From contig NZ_NBOF01000001.1 in NCBI RefSeq assembly GCF_002104475.1, positions 310,001-374,000 on the forward strand: 64,000 bases of DNA, read 5' to 3'. The notes below the pieces were generated by a model. The model ran no database searches. It worked only from the letters and a program-made list of their open reading frames with translations, and was not told where the DNA came from. Positions 54,041 to 64,000 of the stretch are shown piece by piece (the stretch's first letter is position 1; the number at the start of each line of letters is the position of its first letter). A program made the translations under genes and the position numbers. This DNA comes from Cognaticolwellia mytili (GTDB taxonomy: Bacteria; Pseudomonadota; Gammaproteobacteria; Enterobacterales; Alteromonadaceae).

Positions 54041-56515
54041 ATGATTATTAAAAAAATTGCCCTGGCGGTATTATTAGGTAGTTTGGGAACTTCAGTACAA
54101 GCGGCTGACGATTTTCAAGTAGAAGATATTGAAGTTAAAGGTCTACAACGTGTTGCGTTAGGTGCTGCGTTAACACATATCCCATTTAATGTCGGTGATA
54201 GCCTAAACGAATTTCGAGTATCGCAATCGATTAAGGCACTGTATAAGTCTGGTCATTTTAGTGATGTCGTGGTTTCACGAGATGGTAACACCGTTATTTA
54301 CCGAGTGCGGGAAAGAGCAACCATCAGTGCTATTACCTTTGAAGGTAATAAGGACTTAAAAGAAGAGCAATTAACAGAAAGCCTTGATAAAAGTGATATT
54401 CGTGTTGGTGAAACATTAGATATGACGGTTATTTCCGGTATAGAAACTGGGCTTGAAGATTTTTATCATAGTGTTGGTAAATATAACGCAGATGTAAAAG
54501 CAGAAGTGACTCATTTACCGCGTAATCGCGTTAATATCGCCTTTACCTTCATTGAAGGTGATGCAGCAGCTATTGAGCAAATCAATATTGTTGGTAATGA
54601 AAAATTTTCTGATACTGAATTACTTGAACGAATAGAGCTAACTTATGACTCACCTTGGTGGGACTTTATGGCACAAGATCGTTACCAAAAACAAACTCTG
54701 CAAGGAGATATGGAAACGATTAAAAGTTACTATCTTGATAGAGGGTATTTGCAATATAAAGTTGACTCAACTCAAGTATCCATGACGCCAGATAAAAAAG
54801 CAGTCTATATTTCATTGAACGTTACTGAAGGTGAAGTTTATACTGTTAGTGAAGTTGATTTTATTGGCGATATGGCTGGTTTTGAAGATACTATTAGAGC
54901 AATAACACCAATTAAAACTGAAGAGCTTTATAATGGCGCACTCATTACTTACTCAGAAGAATTAATTAGTAAGTTTTTAGGTCGCTATGGCTATGCTTAT
55001 CCTAAAGTTGTAACCATTCCTGAAATTAATGAAGAAGATAAAACAGTTAAATTAGTATTATCTGTTGATCCAGGCAAGCGTATCTATGTTAATCGTATTA
55101 ACTTTAAAGGTAACCACGTAACTGCAGAGCATGTTTTGCGTCGCGAAATGCGTCAAATGGAAGGAGCTTGGCTATCAAACAACCTTGTTGAAGGTTCAAA
55201 AGCCTGGTTGCAACGTCTACCTTATATGGAAACAGTTGAATTTGAAACCAATCAACTACCAGGTGAAGATGATCTAGTTGACATCGACTTTGAGGTTAAA
55301 GAGCAACCTTCAGGTTCATTTACAGCGGGTATTGGCTATGGTTCAACAAGTCAATTAAGTTTAAATGCAGGCATTCAACAAAATAACTTTTTGGGTACGG
55401 GTAACCGTTTAGGCTTTAGCATTAACACTTCTAATTATTCGAAAAGTGCTAACATCTCTTATACAGATCCTTATTTTACAGTTGATGGTGTATCTTTAGG
55501 CGGCAATATATTTTATCAAGAATTTGATGCTGGTAATGCCAATCTTGTTGAATACAATAATAAAACTTACGGTGTCGGAATGACGTTAGGTTTTCCGATT
55601 AATGAATATGTTCGTTTAAACTTTGGTGTAGGCTATAAAAGTAATGGTATTACACGTTTACAAAGTTATGAGCAAATTCAAAAGTTTTATGAGTTATATT
55701 CAGATCCTAATGATCCGGATGGCGGATTAGAATTTGAAAGCTTTGATATTAATGCATCAATATCAAGATCAACATTGAATCGTGGCACATTTCCATCTGA
55801 TGGCTCGCAGCAAAGCTTATCGTATAAAATGACTACACCAAATTCGGATGTAAACTATTTTAAGGTTAATTTGGACACAAAATGGTATTTTCCATTAACT
55901 CAGGATCAACGTTGGACTGTTTTAACCAAATTTCAAATTGGGTATGGTAATGGCTATGGCTCGGTAGAAGGAAATGATCAAATTCTACCATTCTGGGAAA
56001 ACTTTAGAGCCGGCGGCTCTGGCACACTTCGAGGGTTTGAATCGAATATTGTTGGTCCAAGAGCTATTTACAGATATCCAACTAACATTCCTGGCACTCC
56101 TGATTCGGCTGGTGGCGCAAGTGGTTGTTGTTTAGGGCCAGATCATGACTTTATTCAAACGTCCAAGAAGTCTGTTGGCGGTAACGCCATTGCACTAGCA
56201 AGTATAGAGTTAATTGTACCTACTCCATTCTTAGATGAAGGTTTTAGTAATAGTGTTCGAAGTAGTATATTTGTTGATGCTGGCAATGTTTGGGATACGG
56301 AGTTTAGTTTTGACGATTACAAAGACTTAGCTCCTATCGAGTTTGAAAAGCTTGCTGATTACTCTGATGTTGGACGCTATCGTGCATCTGCAGGTATTTC
56401 TGTGCAATGGTTATCACCTATGGGACCAATGATTTTTAGTTTCGCTAAAACGTTAAAAGAAGAAGAAGGTGATGACACTGAGTTCTTTAGTTTTAATATT
56501 GGTCAAACATTTTAG
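54041..56515 (+). CDS. bamA: Outer membrane protein assembly factor BamA
   Basis: BamA inserts beta-barrel proteins in the outer membrane. The 824-aa protein has a signal peptide (cut after VQA, about residue 21), five POTRA domains (about 24-420), and a 16-strand barrel ending in a C-terminal Phe (IGQTF). The loop-6 motif is LRGF at 663-666, where E. coli has VRGF. An adjacent Cys pair, C696-C697, lies in that loop. It sits between rseP and skp, as in E. coli. Confidence 0.97.
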   Translation: MIIKKIALAVLLGSLGTSVQAADDFQVEDIEVKGLQRVALGAALTHIPFNVGDSLNEFRVSQSIKALYKSGHFSDVVVSRDGNTVIYRVRERATISAITFEGNKDLKEEQLTESLDKSDIRVGETLDMTVISGIETGLEDFYHSVGKYNADVKAEVTHLPRNRVNIAFTFIEGDAAAIEQINIVGNEKFSDTELLERIELTYDSPWWDFMAQDRYQKQTLQGDMETIKSYYLDRGYLQYKVDSTQVSMTPDKKAVYISLNVTEGEVYTVSEVDFIGDMAGFEDTIRAITPIKTEELYNGALITYSEELISKFLGRYGYAYPKVVTIPEINEEDKTVKLVLSVDPGKRIYVNRINFKGNHVTAEHVLRREMRQMEGAWLSNNLVEGSKAWLQRLPYMETVEFETNQLPGEDDLVDIDFEVKEQPSGSFTAGIGYGSTSQLSLNAGIQQNNFLGTGNRLGFSINTSNYSKSANISYTDPYFTVDGVSLGGNIFYQEFDAGNANLVEYNNKTYGVGMTLGFPINEYVRLNFGVGYKSNGITRLQSYEQIQKFYELYSDPNDPDGGLEFESFDINASISRSTLNRGTFPSDGSQQSLSYKMTTPNSDVNYFKVNLDTKWYFPLTQDQRWTVLTKFQIGYGNGYGSVEGNDQILPFWENFRAGGSGTLRGFESNIVGPRAIYRYPTNIPGTPDSAGGASGCCLGPDHDFIQTSKKSVGGNAIALASIELIVPTPFLDEGFSNSVRSSIFVDAGNVWDTEFSFDDYKDLAPIEFEKLADYSDVGRYRASAGISVQWLSPMGPMIFSFAKTLKEEEGDDTEFFSFNIGQTF

Positions 56516-56592
56516 TAAAATCGTGATTAGAGCCTAATAATTAAGGAAAATGATGAGCTTTTCCCTTTTAGGCTTGAACCAAACAACTTGAG

Positions 56593-56608
56593 GCGGTATA
56601 ACTACCGC
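56593..56608 (+). terminator. Hairpin between bamA and skp
   Basis: GCGGTA-TAAC-TACCGC, a 6-bp stem in the 141-bp gap. No U tract; probably a processing hairpin. Confidence 0.3.
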
Positions 56609-56656
56609 ATAATAAAATTATAGTAACAATATAAAAGAATATTTTAGGAGTAGAAA

Positions 56657-57175
56657 TTGAATAAATTGATTAAATCTATCGTCATGACAACCGCAGCTTC
56701 AGGTTTTTTATTAGCAAGTTCAGCAATGGCAGCGGATCAAAAAATAGCGGTAGTAAACTTTCAAGAAGTGATGGGTAAAATCCCTCAAACTGCTACTATT
56801 ATGAAAAGTTTAGAAGAAGAATTTAAAGATGATAAAGCGGTACTTGCACAACTAGAGCAAGATATTAAATATCAACAAGAAAAAAAGAAGCGTGACGGCT
56901 CTTTGATGAGTGCTAAAGAAATTGAAGATTTAGACGCAAAAATTGGTACGCTTTTTCAAGAATATCAAGTTAAAGGTAAAGCATTTCAACAAAAAACCGG
57001 CGTTCGTAAAAATGAAGAACAAAGTAAAATTGTTGCTTTAGTACGACAAGCCATTGATAACATTGCGGCTAAAGGCGACTATGACTTAGTGCTTGAACAA
57101 AGTGCTGTAGTTTATTCTAAGCCTGGCAGTGCGATCACTGAACAAGTAGTTAAACAAGTTAGCAAACTAAATTAA
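56657..57175 (+). CDS. skp: Periplasmic chaperone Skp (OmpH)
   Basis: Skp is a trimeric chaperone that carries outer membrane proteins across the periplasm. The 172-aa protein has a signal peptide (cut after SAMA, residue 25), IAVVNFQEVMGKIPQT at the mature start, and a long charged helical region (about 45-130). The TTG start has TAGGAG 7 bases upstream. Length is slightly above E. coli (161). Confidence 0.93.
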   Translation: MNKLIKSIVMTTAASGFLLASSAMAADQKIAVVNFQEVMGKIPQTATIMKSLEEEFKDDKAVLAQLEQDIKYQQEKKKRDGSLMSAKEIEDLDAKIGTLFQEYQVKGKAFQQKTGVRKNEEQSKIVALVRQAIDNIAAKGDYDLVLEQSAVVYSKPGSAITEQVVKQVSKLN

Positions 57176-57235
57176 TTTTCCTACCTAACTTGGTTTAGAC
57201 AAATTAACTTTTGTCGCTCCAGTTGTCTTTTACTT

Positions 57236-57268
57236 CAATATTCCGAATCAATTTGATTCGGAATATTG
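57236..57268. terminator. Perfect 15-bp inverted repeat between skp and lpxD
   Basis: CAATATTCCGAATCA and its exact complement flank a 3-base loop (ATT). No clear U tract follows (CGTTT). It may terminate or attenuate between skp and lpxD. Confidence 0.5.
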
Positions 57269-57343
57269 CGTTTAGCCCTATGATGGTAAACGTTCATCTT
57301 TCAATCTATGCTTTAGATTAAACTTAAAAAGAAGTTATTATTT

Positions 57344-58372
57344 ATGAGTTATAAGCTCGCAGATATCGCAAATAAAATAGGCGCTGTGCTCCATGGTGAT
57401 GGGCAATGTGAAATTGATAGTATTGCGACATTAAATACTGCTCAACTTGGCCAAATAGCTTTTTTAGCTAACAGTAAGTATGGCGATCAACTTGCAACGA
57501 CTAAGGCAAGTGCGGTTATTATTTCAAGTAAAGAAATTGAAAATTGTCAGTGTAATGCCCTCGTAATGGATAATCCATACATGGGATATGCCCTAGTTGC
57601 TCAACTACTTGATACCAGCCCTAAGCCAGCAAATGCCATTCACGCATCTGCCATTATCGATGAAAGTGTCATCTTGGGCAAAAACGTTACAATAGCAGCC
57701 AATGTAGTGATAGAAGCAGGCGTTAATATTGCTGATAATGCTAGCATTGGGGCTGGAAGCTTCATTGGCATTGGCGCTAAAATAGGTGCTAACTCGGTGA
57801 TATGGTCAAATGTAAGTATCTATCACTGTGTTGAAATTGGTCATAATTGCCAAATACATGCTAATACTGTTATCGGATCTGATGGTTTCGGTTATGCAAA
57901 TGATAAAGGTAAATGGATTAAAATACCTCAATTAGGGACTGTTATTGTTGGCGATAATGTTGAAATTGGGGCGAGTACGACTATTGATCGCGGCGCACTA
58001 GAAAATACCGTTATAAAAGATGGTGTGATACTCGATAATCAAATACAGATTGCCCATAACGTAGAGATAGGTGAAAATACAGCTATTGCGGCATGTAGTG
58101 TTATTGCCGGCAGTACCACAGTTGGGAAAAATTGTGTTATTGCTGGACTAGTGGGTATTAATGGACATATTACGATCGGTGATGGTTGTGTTTTCACAGG
58201 CATGACCATGGTTACTAAGGCTATTGAAAAGCCAGGTGTTTATTCATCAGGAATGCCTTGTCAGCCGAATAAAGAGTGGCATAAGAATAACGCTCGTATT
58301 AAAAAACTTGAATCACTGACTAAGCGTATGGCCAACATAGAAAAAGAAATATCAATTGATAAAAATAAGTAA
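57344..58372 (+). CDS. lpxD: UDP-3-O-acylglucosamine N-acyltransferase LpxD
   Basis: LpxD adds the second hydroxyacyl chain in lipid A synthesis. The 342-aa protein (E. coli 341) has an N-terminal uridine-binding domain (QIAFLANSKYGDQL near 36) and a left-handed beta-helix from about 105, with IQIAHNVEIGENTAIAA near 236 containing the catalytic His. It begins the lpxD-fabZ-lpxA-lpxB group. Confidence 0.97.
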   Translation: MSYKLADIANKIGAVLHGDGQCEIDSIATLNTAQLGQIAFLANSKYGDQLATTKASAVIISSKEIENCQCNALVMDNPYMGYALVAQLLDTSPKPANAIHASAIIDESVILGKNVTIAANVVIEAGVNIADNASIGAGSFIGIGAKIGANSVIWSNVSIYHCVEIGHNCQIHANTVIGSDGFGYANDKGKWIKIPQLGTVIVGDNVEIGASTTIDRGALENTVIKDGVILDNQIQIAHNVEIGENTAIAACSVIAGSTTVGKNCVIAGLVGINGHITIGDGCVFTGMTMVTKAIEKPGVYSSGMPCQPNKEWHKNNARIKKLESLTKRMANIEKEISIDKNK

Positions 58373-58408
58373 TTATTGATTATCGTTATGGAAATTGAGG
58401 AATAAATC

Positions 58409-58861
58409 TTGGAAGCGCAAAAAAATATTATTGATGTAGAAGAAATTAAAACACTTATCCCACATCGTTACCCTTTCTTATTGGTAGATCGTGTCTTAGA
58501 TTACACGCCTGGTAAGTCTATTCATGCTATAAAAAATGTTACGGTTAATGAACCTGCATTTATGGGACATTTTCCTAGTTACTCTATTTTCCCTGGTGTT
58601 TTGATTCTTGAAGCACTTGCCCAAGCAAGTGGCATTCTCGGTTTTAAATCCGTTGAAGATAAAAATGAAGGTGAATTGTTTTTATTTGCTTCTATTGATA
58701 AAGCTAAGTTTAAAAGGCCGGTACACCCTGGTGATACCATGCATTTGCATTTAGAGTTTGTTAAAGAACGCCGTGGTATGTGGAAGTTTTATGCTGAAGC
58801 AAGAGTTGACGGAAAAGTTGTCTGCTCAGCTGATCTCATGTGCGCAAGGCGAGCATTATAA
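58409..58861 (+). CDS. fabZ: 3-hydroxyacyl-ACP dehydratase FabZ
   Basis: FabZ dehydrates beta-hydroxyacyl-ACP in fatty acid synthesis. The 150-aa hot-dog-fold protein has [15 protein letters not shown] near 16, the catalytic His in FMGHFP near 51 and Glu in [11 protein letters not shown] near 66. The TTG start has GAGGAAT upstream. It ends one base before the lpxA ATG, so the two share a tight junction. Confidence 0.97.
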   Translation: MEAQKNIIDVEEIKTLIPHRYPFLLVDRVLDYTPGKSIHAIKNVTVNEPAFMGHFPSYSIFPGVLILEALAQASGILGFKSVEDKNEGELFLFASIDKAKFKRPVHPGDTMHLHLEFVKERRGMWKFYAEARVDGKVVCSADLMCARRAL

Positions 58862-58862
58862 T

Positions 58863-59645
58863 ATGGTAGATACATTGATTCATCCGCAAGCAATAATTGA
58901 AGACGGCGCTATTATTGGTGACAACGTAAAAATTGGTCCTTGGACATATGTTGCAGCTAATGTAATTATTGGTGATGATTGCGAAATTAGCTCTCATGTT
59001 GTTATCAATGGGCCAACGAAAATAGGTAAAGGAAATCGTATTTTTCAATTCGCCTCTATTGGTGAAGATTGTCAAGATCTGAAATATGCTGGTGAATTAA
59101 CAGAATTGGTTATCGGAGATAACAATACCTTTCGAGAAAATTGTACTGTTCACCGAGGCACTATTCAAGACCACAGCTTGACCAAAATTGGTAATAACAA
59201 TTTGTTTATGGCTTATACTCATGTTGCCCATGATTGTATGATAGGTAGTAATTGCATTTTGGCGAATGGTGCCTCAATTGCCGGTCATGTTCATGTAGGT
59301 GATCATGTCATTATTGGTGGTATGGCAGGTGTACATCAATTTTGTCATATTGGCGATCATAGCTTTGTTGCCGCCAATTCATTAATATTAAAAGATGTTC
59401 CGCCTTACGTAATGGCTTCTGGTCAGCCGGCAAAGCCATTTGGTTTAAATAGTGAAGGTTTAAAACGTCGTGGTTTTGACAAAAACGTAATTCTTCAGAT
59501 TAAACGAGCTTATAAGTTAGTTTATCGCCAAGGGCTAACCGTGGATGGGGCAATTGCGAAGATTAGTGAAATGAAACACAATATGACTGAATTAGATACC
59601 TTCACCGATTTTATTCGACATTCTAGTCGCGGTATTATTCGTTAG
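58863..59645 (+). CDS. lpxA: UDP-N-acetylglucosamine acyltransferase LpxA
   Basis: LpxA carries out the first step of lipid A synthesis. The protein is 260 aa (E. coli 262). It is a left-handed beta-helix enzyme, with IHPQAIIEDGAIIGDNVKIG at the start and the catalytic His in THVAHDCMIG near 120. I start at 58863; the frame is open 35 codons further upstream within fabZ, but the family N-terminus begins here. Confidence 0.97.
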   Translation: MVDTLIHPQAIIEDGAIIGDNVKIGPWTYVAANVIIGDDCEISSHVVINGPTKIGKGNRIFQFASIGEDCQDLKYAGELTELVIGDNNTFRENCTVHRGTIQDHSLTKIGNNNLFMAYTHVAHDCMIGSNCILANGASIAGHVHVGDHVIIGGMAGVHQFCHIGDHSFVAANSLILKDVPPYVMASGQPAKPFGLNSEGLKRRGFDKNVILQIKRAYKLVYRQGLTVDGAIAKISEMKHNMTELDTFTDFIRHSSRGIIR

Positions 59646-59649
59646 TATT

Positions 59650-60858
59650 ATGCACTTAAAAGAAAACTTAACTCAAAAGCTTGATAGTCAAATGGTTCTA
59701 AAACAGGGAAATAGCGAGCAAACGCTTATATTTGCAATTGTTGTTGGCGAACACTCAGGTGATACTCTAGGCGCCGGCCTGATGCAGCAATTGCTTAACT
59801 CCTATCCACAAGCCGAGTTTATTGGTATTGGTGGACCAAAAATGCAAGCGTTGGGTTTTAAAAGCTTATTCGATATGGACGAGTTATCTGTGATGGGTGT
59901 TTTTGAAGTATTAGGGCGACTGCGCCGATTGCTTCATATTCGCAAATCACTAACCGACTACTTCTCAGCGAACAAACCAAGTGTTTTTATTGGTATTGAC
60001 GCACCAGATTTCAATATTACCCTAGAAGAAAGACTAAAAGCACAGAACATTAAAACCGTCCATTATGTTAGTCCTTCAGTATGGGCGTGGCGTGAGAAAC
60101 GCGTATTTAAAATTGCTAAAGCAACTAATATGGTTTTGTCATTGTTGCCTTTTGAGAAAGCATTCTATGATAAGCATCAAGTGCCTTGTACCTTTGTTGG
60201 TCATTCGTTAGCAGATGATATTCCTATGATCTCTGATAAATCTGCCGCACGAAATTCACTTGGCTTATCTGAGTCTGCAACAATTCTTGCATTAATGCCA
60301 GGTAGTCGAGGTGGTGAACTATCTCGATTAGTTGAACCATTTTTATTAACAGCTAAAAAGTTATTATTAAATAAGCCTGAGCATATTAAAGAGTTACTAT
60401 TTGCTGTCCCCATGATCAGTGAAAAACGCGCTGAGCAATTTAAAGAACTGCATAAAAAATTTGCTCCTGAGATTGCGGTCAATATTATTATTGGCGAAAC
60501 GCAAAAAGTAATGGCGGCAAGTGATTGTTTGTTAACGGCATCAGGCACAGTGACATTAGAAGCAGCACTGGTGAAACGCCCTATGGTGATTTGTTATAAA
60601 TTTAATCCGCTGACTTACCATATGTTCAAAGGTTTTGTGAAATTGAAGTGGTTTTCTCTCCCCAATTTACTTGCTAATAAATCACTTGTCCCTGAGTTAC
60701 TGCAAGGGCAAGTCACAGTAGATAATATTATCCCCTTAGTGGAAGAGCGTTTGTACCAAGATCAATCAGCCTTAAATCAGGCTTTTACTACTATTCACCA
60801 AACACTTAAGCAAGATGCGAGTAAACAAGCGGCAAATGCCGTCATTGATTTATTATAA
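59650..60858 (+). CDS. lpxB: Lipid-A-disaccharide synthase LpxB
   Basis: LpxB condenses two glucosamine precursors into the lipid A disaccharide. The 402-aa GT-B fold protein has VVGEHSGDTLGAGLM near 32, IGIGGPKMQALGF near 58, VSPSVWAWREKRV near 140 and LMPGSRGGELSRL near 216. It is about 20 residues longer than E. coli LpxB because of an N-terminal extension; a later start is possible. It lies 4 bp after lpxA. Confidence 0.96.
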   Translation: MHLKENLTQKLDSQMVLKQGNSEQTLIFAIVVGEHSGDTLGAGLMQQLLNSYPQAEFIGIGGPKMQALGFKSLFDMDELSVMGVFEVLGRLRRLLHIRKSLTDYFSANKPSVFIGIDAPDFNITLEERLKAQNIKTVHYVSPSVWAWREKRVFKIAKATNMVLSLLPFEKAFYDKHQVPCTFVGHSLADDIPMISDKSAARNSLGLSESATILALMPGSRGGELSRLVEPFLLTAKKLLLNKPEHIKELLFAVPMISEKRAEQFKELHKKFAPEIAVNIIIGETQKVMAASDCLLTASGTVTLEAALVKRPMVICYKFNPLTYHMFKGFVKLKWFSLPNLLANKSLVPELLQGQVTVDNIIPLVEERLYQDQSALNQAFTTIHQTLKQDASKQAANAVIDLL

Positions 60859-60876
60859 TATTGGTTGTGAATTATT

Positions 60877-61527
60877 ATGCCTGCTCCAAAGAAAAGTTTT
60901 GAACCCTTTGAATACCCTGTTGCCTATTGTATCGCTGGTGTCGATGAAGTAGGGCGCGGGCCATTAGTTGGCGATGTAGTGACTGCGGCAGTAATTTTAG
61001 ACCTTGAAAATCCGATTGAGGGATTGATGGATTCAAAAAAACTTTCCGAAAAGAAAAGGCAGCTTTTGTCGGTTGAAATCAAGCAGCATGCCATTGCTTG
61101 GTCAATTGGCCGAGCAAACCCTGAAGAAATAGATACCTTAAATATTCTTCATGCAACTATGCTTGCTATGCAACGTGCTGTACTTGGCTTAAAGGTTTTA
61201 CCTGACTATGTACTTGTCGATGGTAATCGTTGTCCGACATTTGCTGCAGAAGGCGGTAATATTGCCAGTCAAAGCGTCGTAAAAGGTGATGCGAGAGTTG
61301 CAGAAATTAGTGCTGCATCTATTTTGGCTAAAGTCGCACGTGATGATGAAATGGTTGCTTTAGATAAGTTGCACCCAGAATATGGTTTTGCCCAGCATAA
61401 AGGTTACCCCACCAAAGCTCATTTAGAAAAAATCATTGAGCATGGTGTTTTAGATAATTACCGCCGAAGTTTTAAACCTGTAGCAAATGTTATTGCTAAT
61501 TCAGCCAGCAATCATAAAAATAATTAG
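60877..61527 (+). CDS. rnhB: Ribonuclease HII
   Basis: RnhB cuts RNA in RNA-DNA hybrids and removes misincorporated ribonucleotides. The 216-aa protein has the catalytic pattern [15 protein letters not shown] near 21, [10 protein letters not shown] near 52, VDGNRCP near 116 and KVARDDEM near 154, keeping the acidic active-site set. It lies between lpxB and dnaE, as in E. coli. Confidence 0.97.
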   Translation: MPAPKKSFEPFEYPVAYCIAGVDEVGRGPLVGDVVTAAVILDLENPIEGLMDSKKLSEKKRQLLSVEIKQHAIAWSIGRANPEEIDTLNILHATMLAMQRAVLGLKVLPDYVLVDGNRCPTFAAEGGNIASQSVVKGDARVAEISAASILAKVARDDEMVALDKLHPEYGFAQHKGYPTKAHLEKIIEHGVLDNYRRSFKPVANVIANSASNHKNN

Positions 61528-61535
61528 AGCCATTA

Positions 61536-64000
61536 ATGTCTGAACCTGATCATTCACCTGCCGTAATTGACACTACTGATGTTGTAACATCAAGCGAGCC
61601 TAAATTTATTCACCTAAGAGTTCATAGTGACTACTCGATGTGTGATGGCTTAAAAAAAGTTAAGCCAATAATTGCCAAAGCAGCAGATTTGAATATGCCG
61701 GCACTGGCATTAACCGATCAAACCAACCTGTGTGGTTTAGTTAAGTATTACCATGCAGCACATGGCGCAGGTATTAAGCCTATTATTGGCTGTGATTTTT
61801 GGGTGAAAAGTGATGAGTTAGGTGATGAATTATCCCGGTTAGTGATATTAACTACAAATAATGTTGGTTATAAAAATATTACCGAACTGATCTCAAAAGC
61901 GTATTTACGCGGTCACATTCAAGGTAGAGCGGTATTAGATAAAAGCTGGTTAATTGAACATGCACATGGACTAATTCTGCTTTCTGGTGGTCGAGAGGGT
62001 GATGTTGGTAAAGCCTTATTAAAAGGCAATGTAGAAGTTGTCGATGAAATGCTAAGTTTTTATCAGCAATATTTTCCTAATTGCTATTACTTAGAATTGA
62101 TCCGTACGGGCCGTAGTGATGAAGAAAATTACCTGCACTTAGCCGTTGAACTTGCTTCTCGTTGTGATTTACCACTCGTTGCCACTAATGAAGTGATGTT
62201 TTTAAGTCCAGAAGACTTTGATGCGCATGAAATTAGGGTAGCTATCCATGACGGTTTCACTTTAGACGACAAACGTCGCCCTAAAAAGTACAGTGAAGAG
62301 CAGTATTTGCGTAGTGAAGAGGAAATGTTGGAGCTTTTTTCCGACATTCCAGAAGCACTAGAGAATTCCGTAGAAATAGCCAAGCGATGTAATGTAACCG
62401 TTACTCTAGGTGAATACGTTTTACCTGACTTTCCAACCGAAGGCTTATCGATTGAAGACTTCTTAGTTAAAGTATCCGAAGAAGGTTTACAAGAACGTTT
62501 AGAGTTTTTATTTGATAAAGACGCGCCAGATTTTGCTGAAAAACGTAAACCCTATGATGAACGTTTAGCCATTGAACTTGAAGTTATCAATAATATGGGC
62601 TTTCCAGGTTACTTCTTGATCGTTATGGAGTTTATTCAGTGGAGTAAAGATAACAATATTCCTGTCGGACCAGGCCGTGGTTCTGGTGCCGGTTCACTAG
62701 TCGCTTATGCGCAAAAAATTACCGATTTAGATCCGCTAGAGTACGATTTACTGTTTGAGCGTTTCTTAAATCCTGAACGTGTTTCAATGCCTGATTTCGA
62801 TGTCGATTTTTGTATGGACAGACGAGATGAGGTCATTGACCATACTGCAGAGTTATATGGCCGTGATGCGGTATCGCAAATTATTACTTTTGGTACCATG
62901 GCCGCGAAAGCGGTTATTCGAGATGTTGGTCGTGTACTAGGTCATCCTTATGGCTTTGTTGACCGCATATCAAAATTAATTCCACCGACACCAGGCATGA
63001 CTTTAGCGAAAGCTTTCGAGGAAGAGCCAAAACTACCTGAAGTGTATGCGCAGGACAGTGATGTAAAAGATCTTATTGATATGTGCCGTATCTTAGAAGG
63101 TACAACACGTAATGCTGGTAAACATGCCGGTGGTGTGGTTATTTCACCAACCACTATTACTGATTTCGCACCATTATATTGTGACGAAGAAGGTAAAAAT
63201 CCGGTTACGCAGTTTGATAAAAATGATGTTGAAGATGCCGGTTTAGTTAAATTTGATTTCCTTGGCTTACGTACGCTAACTATTTTGCAGTGGGCCATTG
63301 AAATGGCGGATGCCAAGCTGATAAAGCAAGGTAAAGAGCCAATCAATATTGCCGCGATAGATTTGGAAGATAAAGCCAGCTTTAAAGTTTTATTGAAATC
63401 AGAAACTACAGCAGTATTCCAGCTCGAATCAAGTGGTATGAAGTCACTGATTGCAAAATTAAAGCCCGATTGTTTTGAAGATATAATCGCCTTAGTGGCC
63501 TTGTTTAGACCGGGGCCATTGCAATCAGGCATGGTTGATAACTTTATTGAACGTAAGCATGGTCGAGAAGCGGTAAGCTATCCCGATGAAACATGGCAAC
63601 ATCTCGACTTAAAGCCAATTCTTGAACCGACTTACGGTATTATTCTTTACCAAGAGCAAGTGATGCAAATTGCTCAGGTACTTGCCGGCTATTCTCTTGG
63701 TGGTGCTGATATGCTTCGTCGAGCGATGGGTAAGAAAAAACCGGAAGAAATGGCTAAGCAGCGTGCTGGTTTTGAAGCCGGTGCGATAGGCCGTGGCGTT
63801 GATGGCGAACTCGCCATGAAAATATTCGATTTAGTTGAAAAGTTTGCTGGTTATGGTTTTAATAAGTCGCATTCAGCTGCTTATGCTTTAGTTTCATATC
63901 AAACATTGTGGATGAAAACACATTTCCCTGCGCCATTTATGGCAGCGGTGATGTCAGCAGATATGGATAACACCGAAAAAATTGTTACCTTAGTCGATGA
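61536..64000 (+). CDS. dnaE: DNA polymerase III alpha subunit, N-terminal part
   Basis: DnaE is the replicative polymerase. The gene starts at the ATG at 61536, 8 bp after rnhB, and is open to the window end: about 821 codons of a protein usually near 1160. The PHP domain begins with [16 protein letters not shown] near residue 24, [15 protein letters not shown] lies near 378, and the catalytic Asp residues are in [16 protein letters not shown] near 418. The N-terminus is about 15 residues longer than the E. coli protein. The last visible residues belong to the fingers region. Confidence 0.97.
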   Translation, partial: MSEPDHSPAVIDTTDVVTSSEPKFIHLRVHSDYSMCDGLKKVKPIIAKAADLNMPALALTDQTNLCGLVKYYHAAHGAGIKPIIGCDFWVKSDELGDELSRLVILTTNNVGYKNITELISKAYLRGHIQGRAVLDKSWLIEHAHGLILLSGGREGDVGKALLKGNVEVVDEMLSFYQQYFPNCYYLELIRTGRSDEENYLHLAVELASRCDLPLVATNEVMFLSPEDFDAHEIRVAIHDGFTLDDKRRPKKYSEEQYLRSEEEMLELFSDIPEALENSVEIAKRCNVTVTLGEYVLPDFPTEGLSIEDFLVKVSEEGLQERLEFLFDKDAPDFAEKRKPYDERLAIELEVINNMGFPGYFLIVMEFIQWSKDNNIPVGPGRGSGAGSLVAYAQKITDLDPLEYDLLFERFLNPERVSMPDFDVDFCMDRRDEVIDHTAELYGRDAVSQIITFGTMAAKAVIRDVGRVLGHPYGFVDRISKLIPPTPGMTLAKAFEEEPKLPEVYAQDSDVKDLIDMCRILEGTTRNAGKHAGGVVISPTTITDFAPLYCDEEGKNPVTQFDKNDVEDAGLVKFDFLGLRTLTILQWAIEMADAKLIKQGKEPINIAAIDLEDKASFKVLLKSETTAVFQLESSGMKSLIAKLKPDCFEDIIALVALFRPGPLQSGMVDNFIERKHGREAVSYPDETWQHLDLKPILEPTYGIILYQEQVMQIAQVLAGYSLGGADMLRRAMGKKKPEEMAKQRAGFEAGAIGRGVDGELAMKIFDLVEKFAGYGFNKSHSAAYALVSYQTLWMKTHFPAPFMAAVMSADMDNTEKIVTLVD

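Noticed and set aside
58758-58862. N-terminal extension of lpxA into fabZ
   Set aside because: The LpxA family begins at the ATG at 58863, and the extra residues are out-of-frame fabZ sequence.
1-64000. tRNA, rRNA, CRISPR, prophage or transposase genes
   Set aside because: None was recognised on either strand; tRNA detection by eye is limited, so a tRNA scan would be decisive.

Overview
The window looks like a chromosomal segment of an AT-rich marine gammaproteobacterium of the Alteromonadales, most like Colwellia, Thalassotalea or a close relative. This rests on protein content, on synteny with Escherichia coli gene neighbourhoods recalled from general knowledge, and on marine-gammaproteobacterial families (DUF3192, DUF3300, DUF3301, DUF3549, a VolA/Pla-1-type lipase, a choice-of-anchor H protein with a GlyGly-CTERM tail). 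No database search was possible. I saw no rRNA, tRNA, CRISPR array, phage or transposase gene.

Layout. 1-6.2 kb: end of the helicase gene yoaA, tsaB, a small Q/N-rich protein overlapping an M50-like membrane protease, an alpha/beta hydrolase, fadD with two palindromic operators in its leader, and convergent yciK. 6.3-10.8 kb: a large VolA-like lipoprotein lipase, sohB and tpm. 11-14.7 kb: gcvA, an alpha/beta hydrolase, ygdD and rlmM, tightly packed. 14.8-22.6 kb: an NAD-type isocitrate dehydrogenase, a DUF3192 protein, an operon of diguanylate cyclase, ppnN and xni, then queF and syd. 22.8-34.8 kb: an accessory stretch with long gaps. It holds a DUF3192 lipoprotein, a DUF3300 protein with a Lys/His-rich tail, a PepSY / PhoP-like / PhoQ-like operon, a 266-bp fold-back repeat, a choice-of-anchor H protein, a GNAT enzyme, small membrane proteins, a cobalamin-type radical SAM protein and an ABC membrane domain without ATPase. 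35.0-37.4 kb: two CsrB-family small RNA genes, each about 180 bp downstream of a GacA/UvrY-type palindrome, on either side of a DUF805-like membrane protein gene. 37.4-40.4 kb: DUF3301, DUF3549, truC and a lipoprotein. 40.7-46.0 kb: dapD, glnD, map and a DsbA-like protein on the minus strand. 46.2-64 kb: the classic cluster rpsB-tsf-pyrH-frr-uppS-cdsA-dxr-rseP-bamA-skp-lpxD-fabZ-lpxA-lpxB-rnhB-dnaE, with dnaE running off the end.

How the genes work together. The last 18 kb joins translation factors, isoprenoid and phospholipid synthesis, envelope stress proteolysis, outer membrane protein assembly and lipid A synthesis. The fadD region and the lipase suggest uptake and activation of exogenous fatty acids under FadR/PsrA-type control. 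The strongest non-coding signal is the pair of CsrB-like RNAs. They sit between syd and truC, the same interval that holds csrB in E. coli, but that interval is here enlarged by about 17 kb of variable genes.

Start codons are often GTG or TTG (tsaB, fadD, sohB, gcvA, glnD, frr, uppS, cdsA, skp, fabZ and others). Where a Shine-Dalgarno sequence or family alignment favoured a start inside the longest reading frame, I used the internal start and said so.
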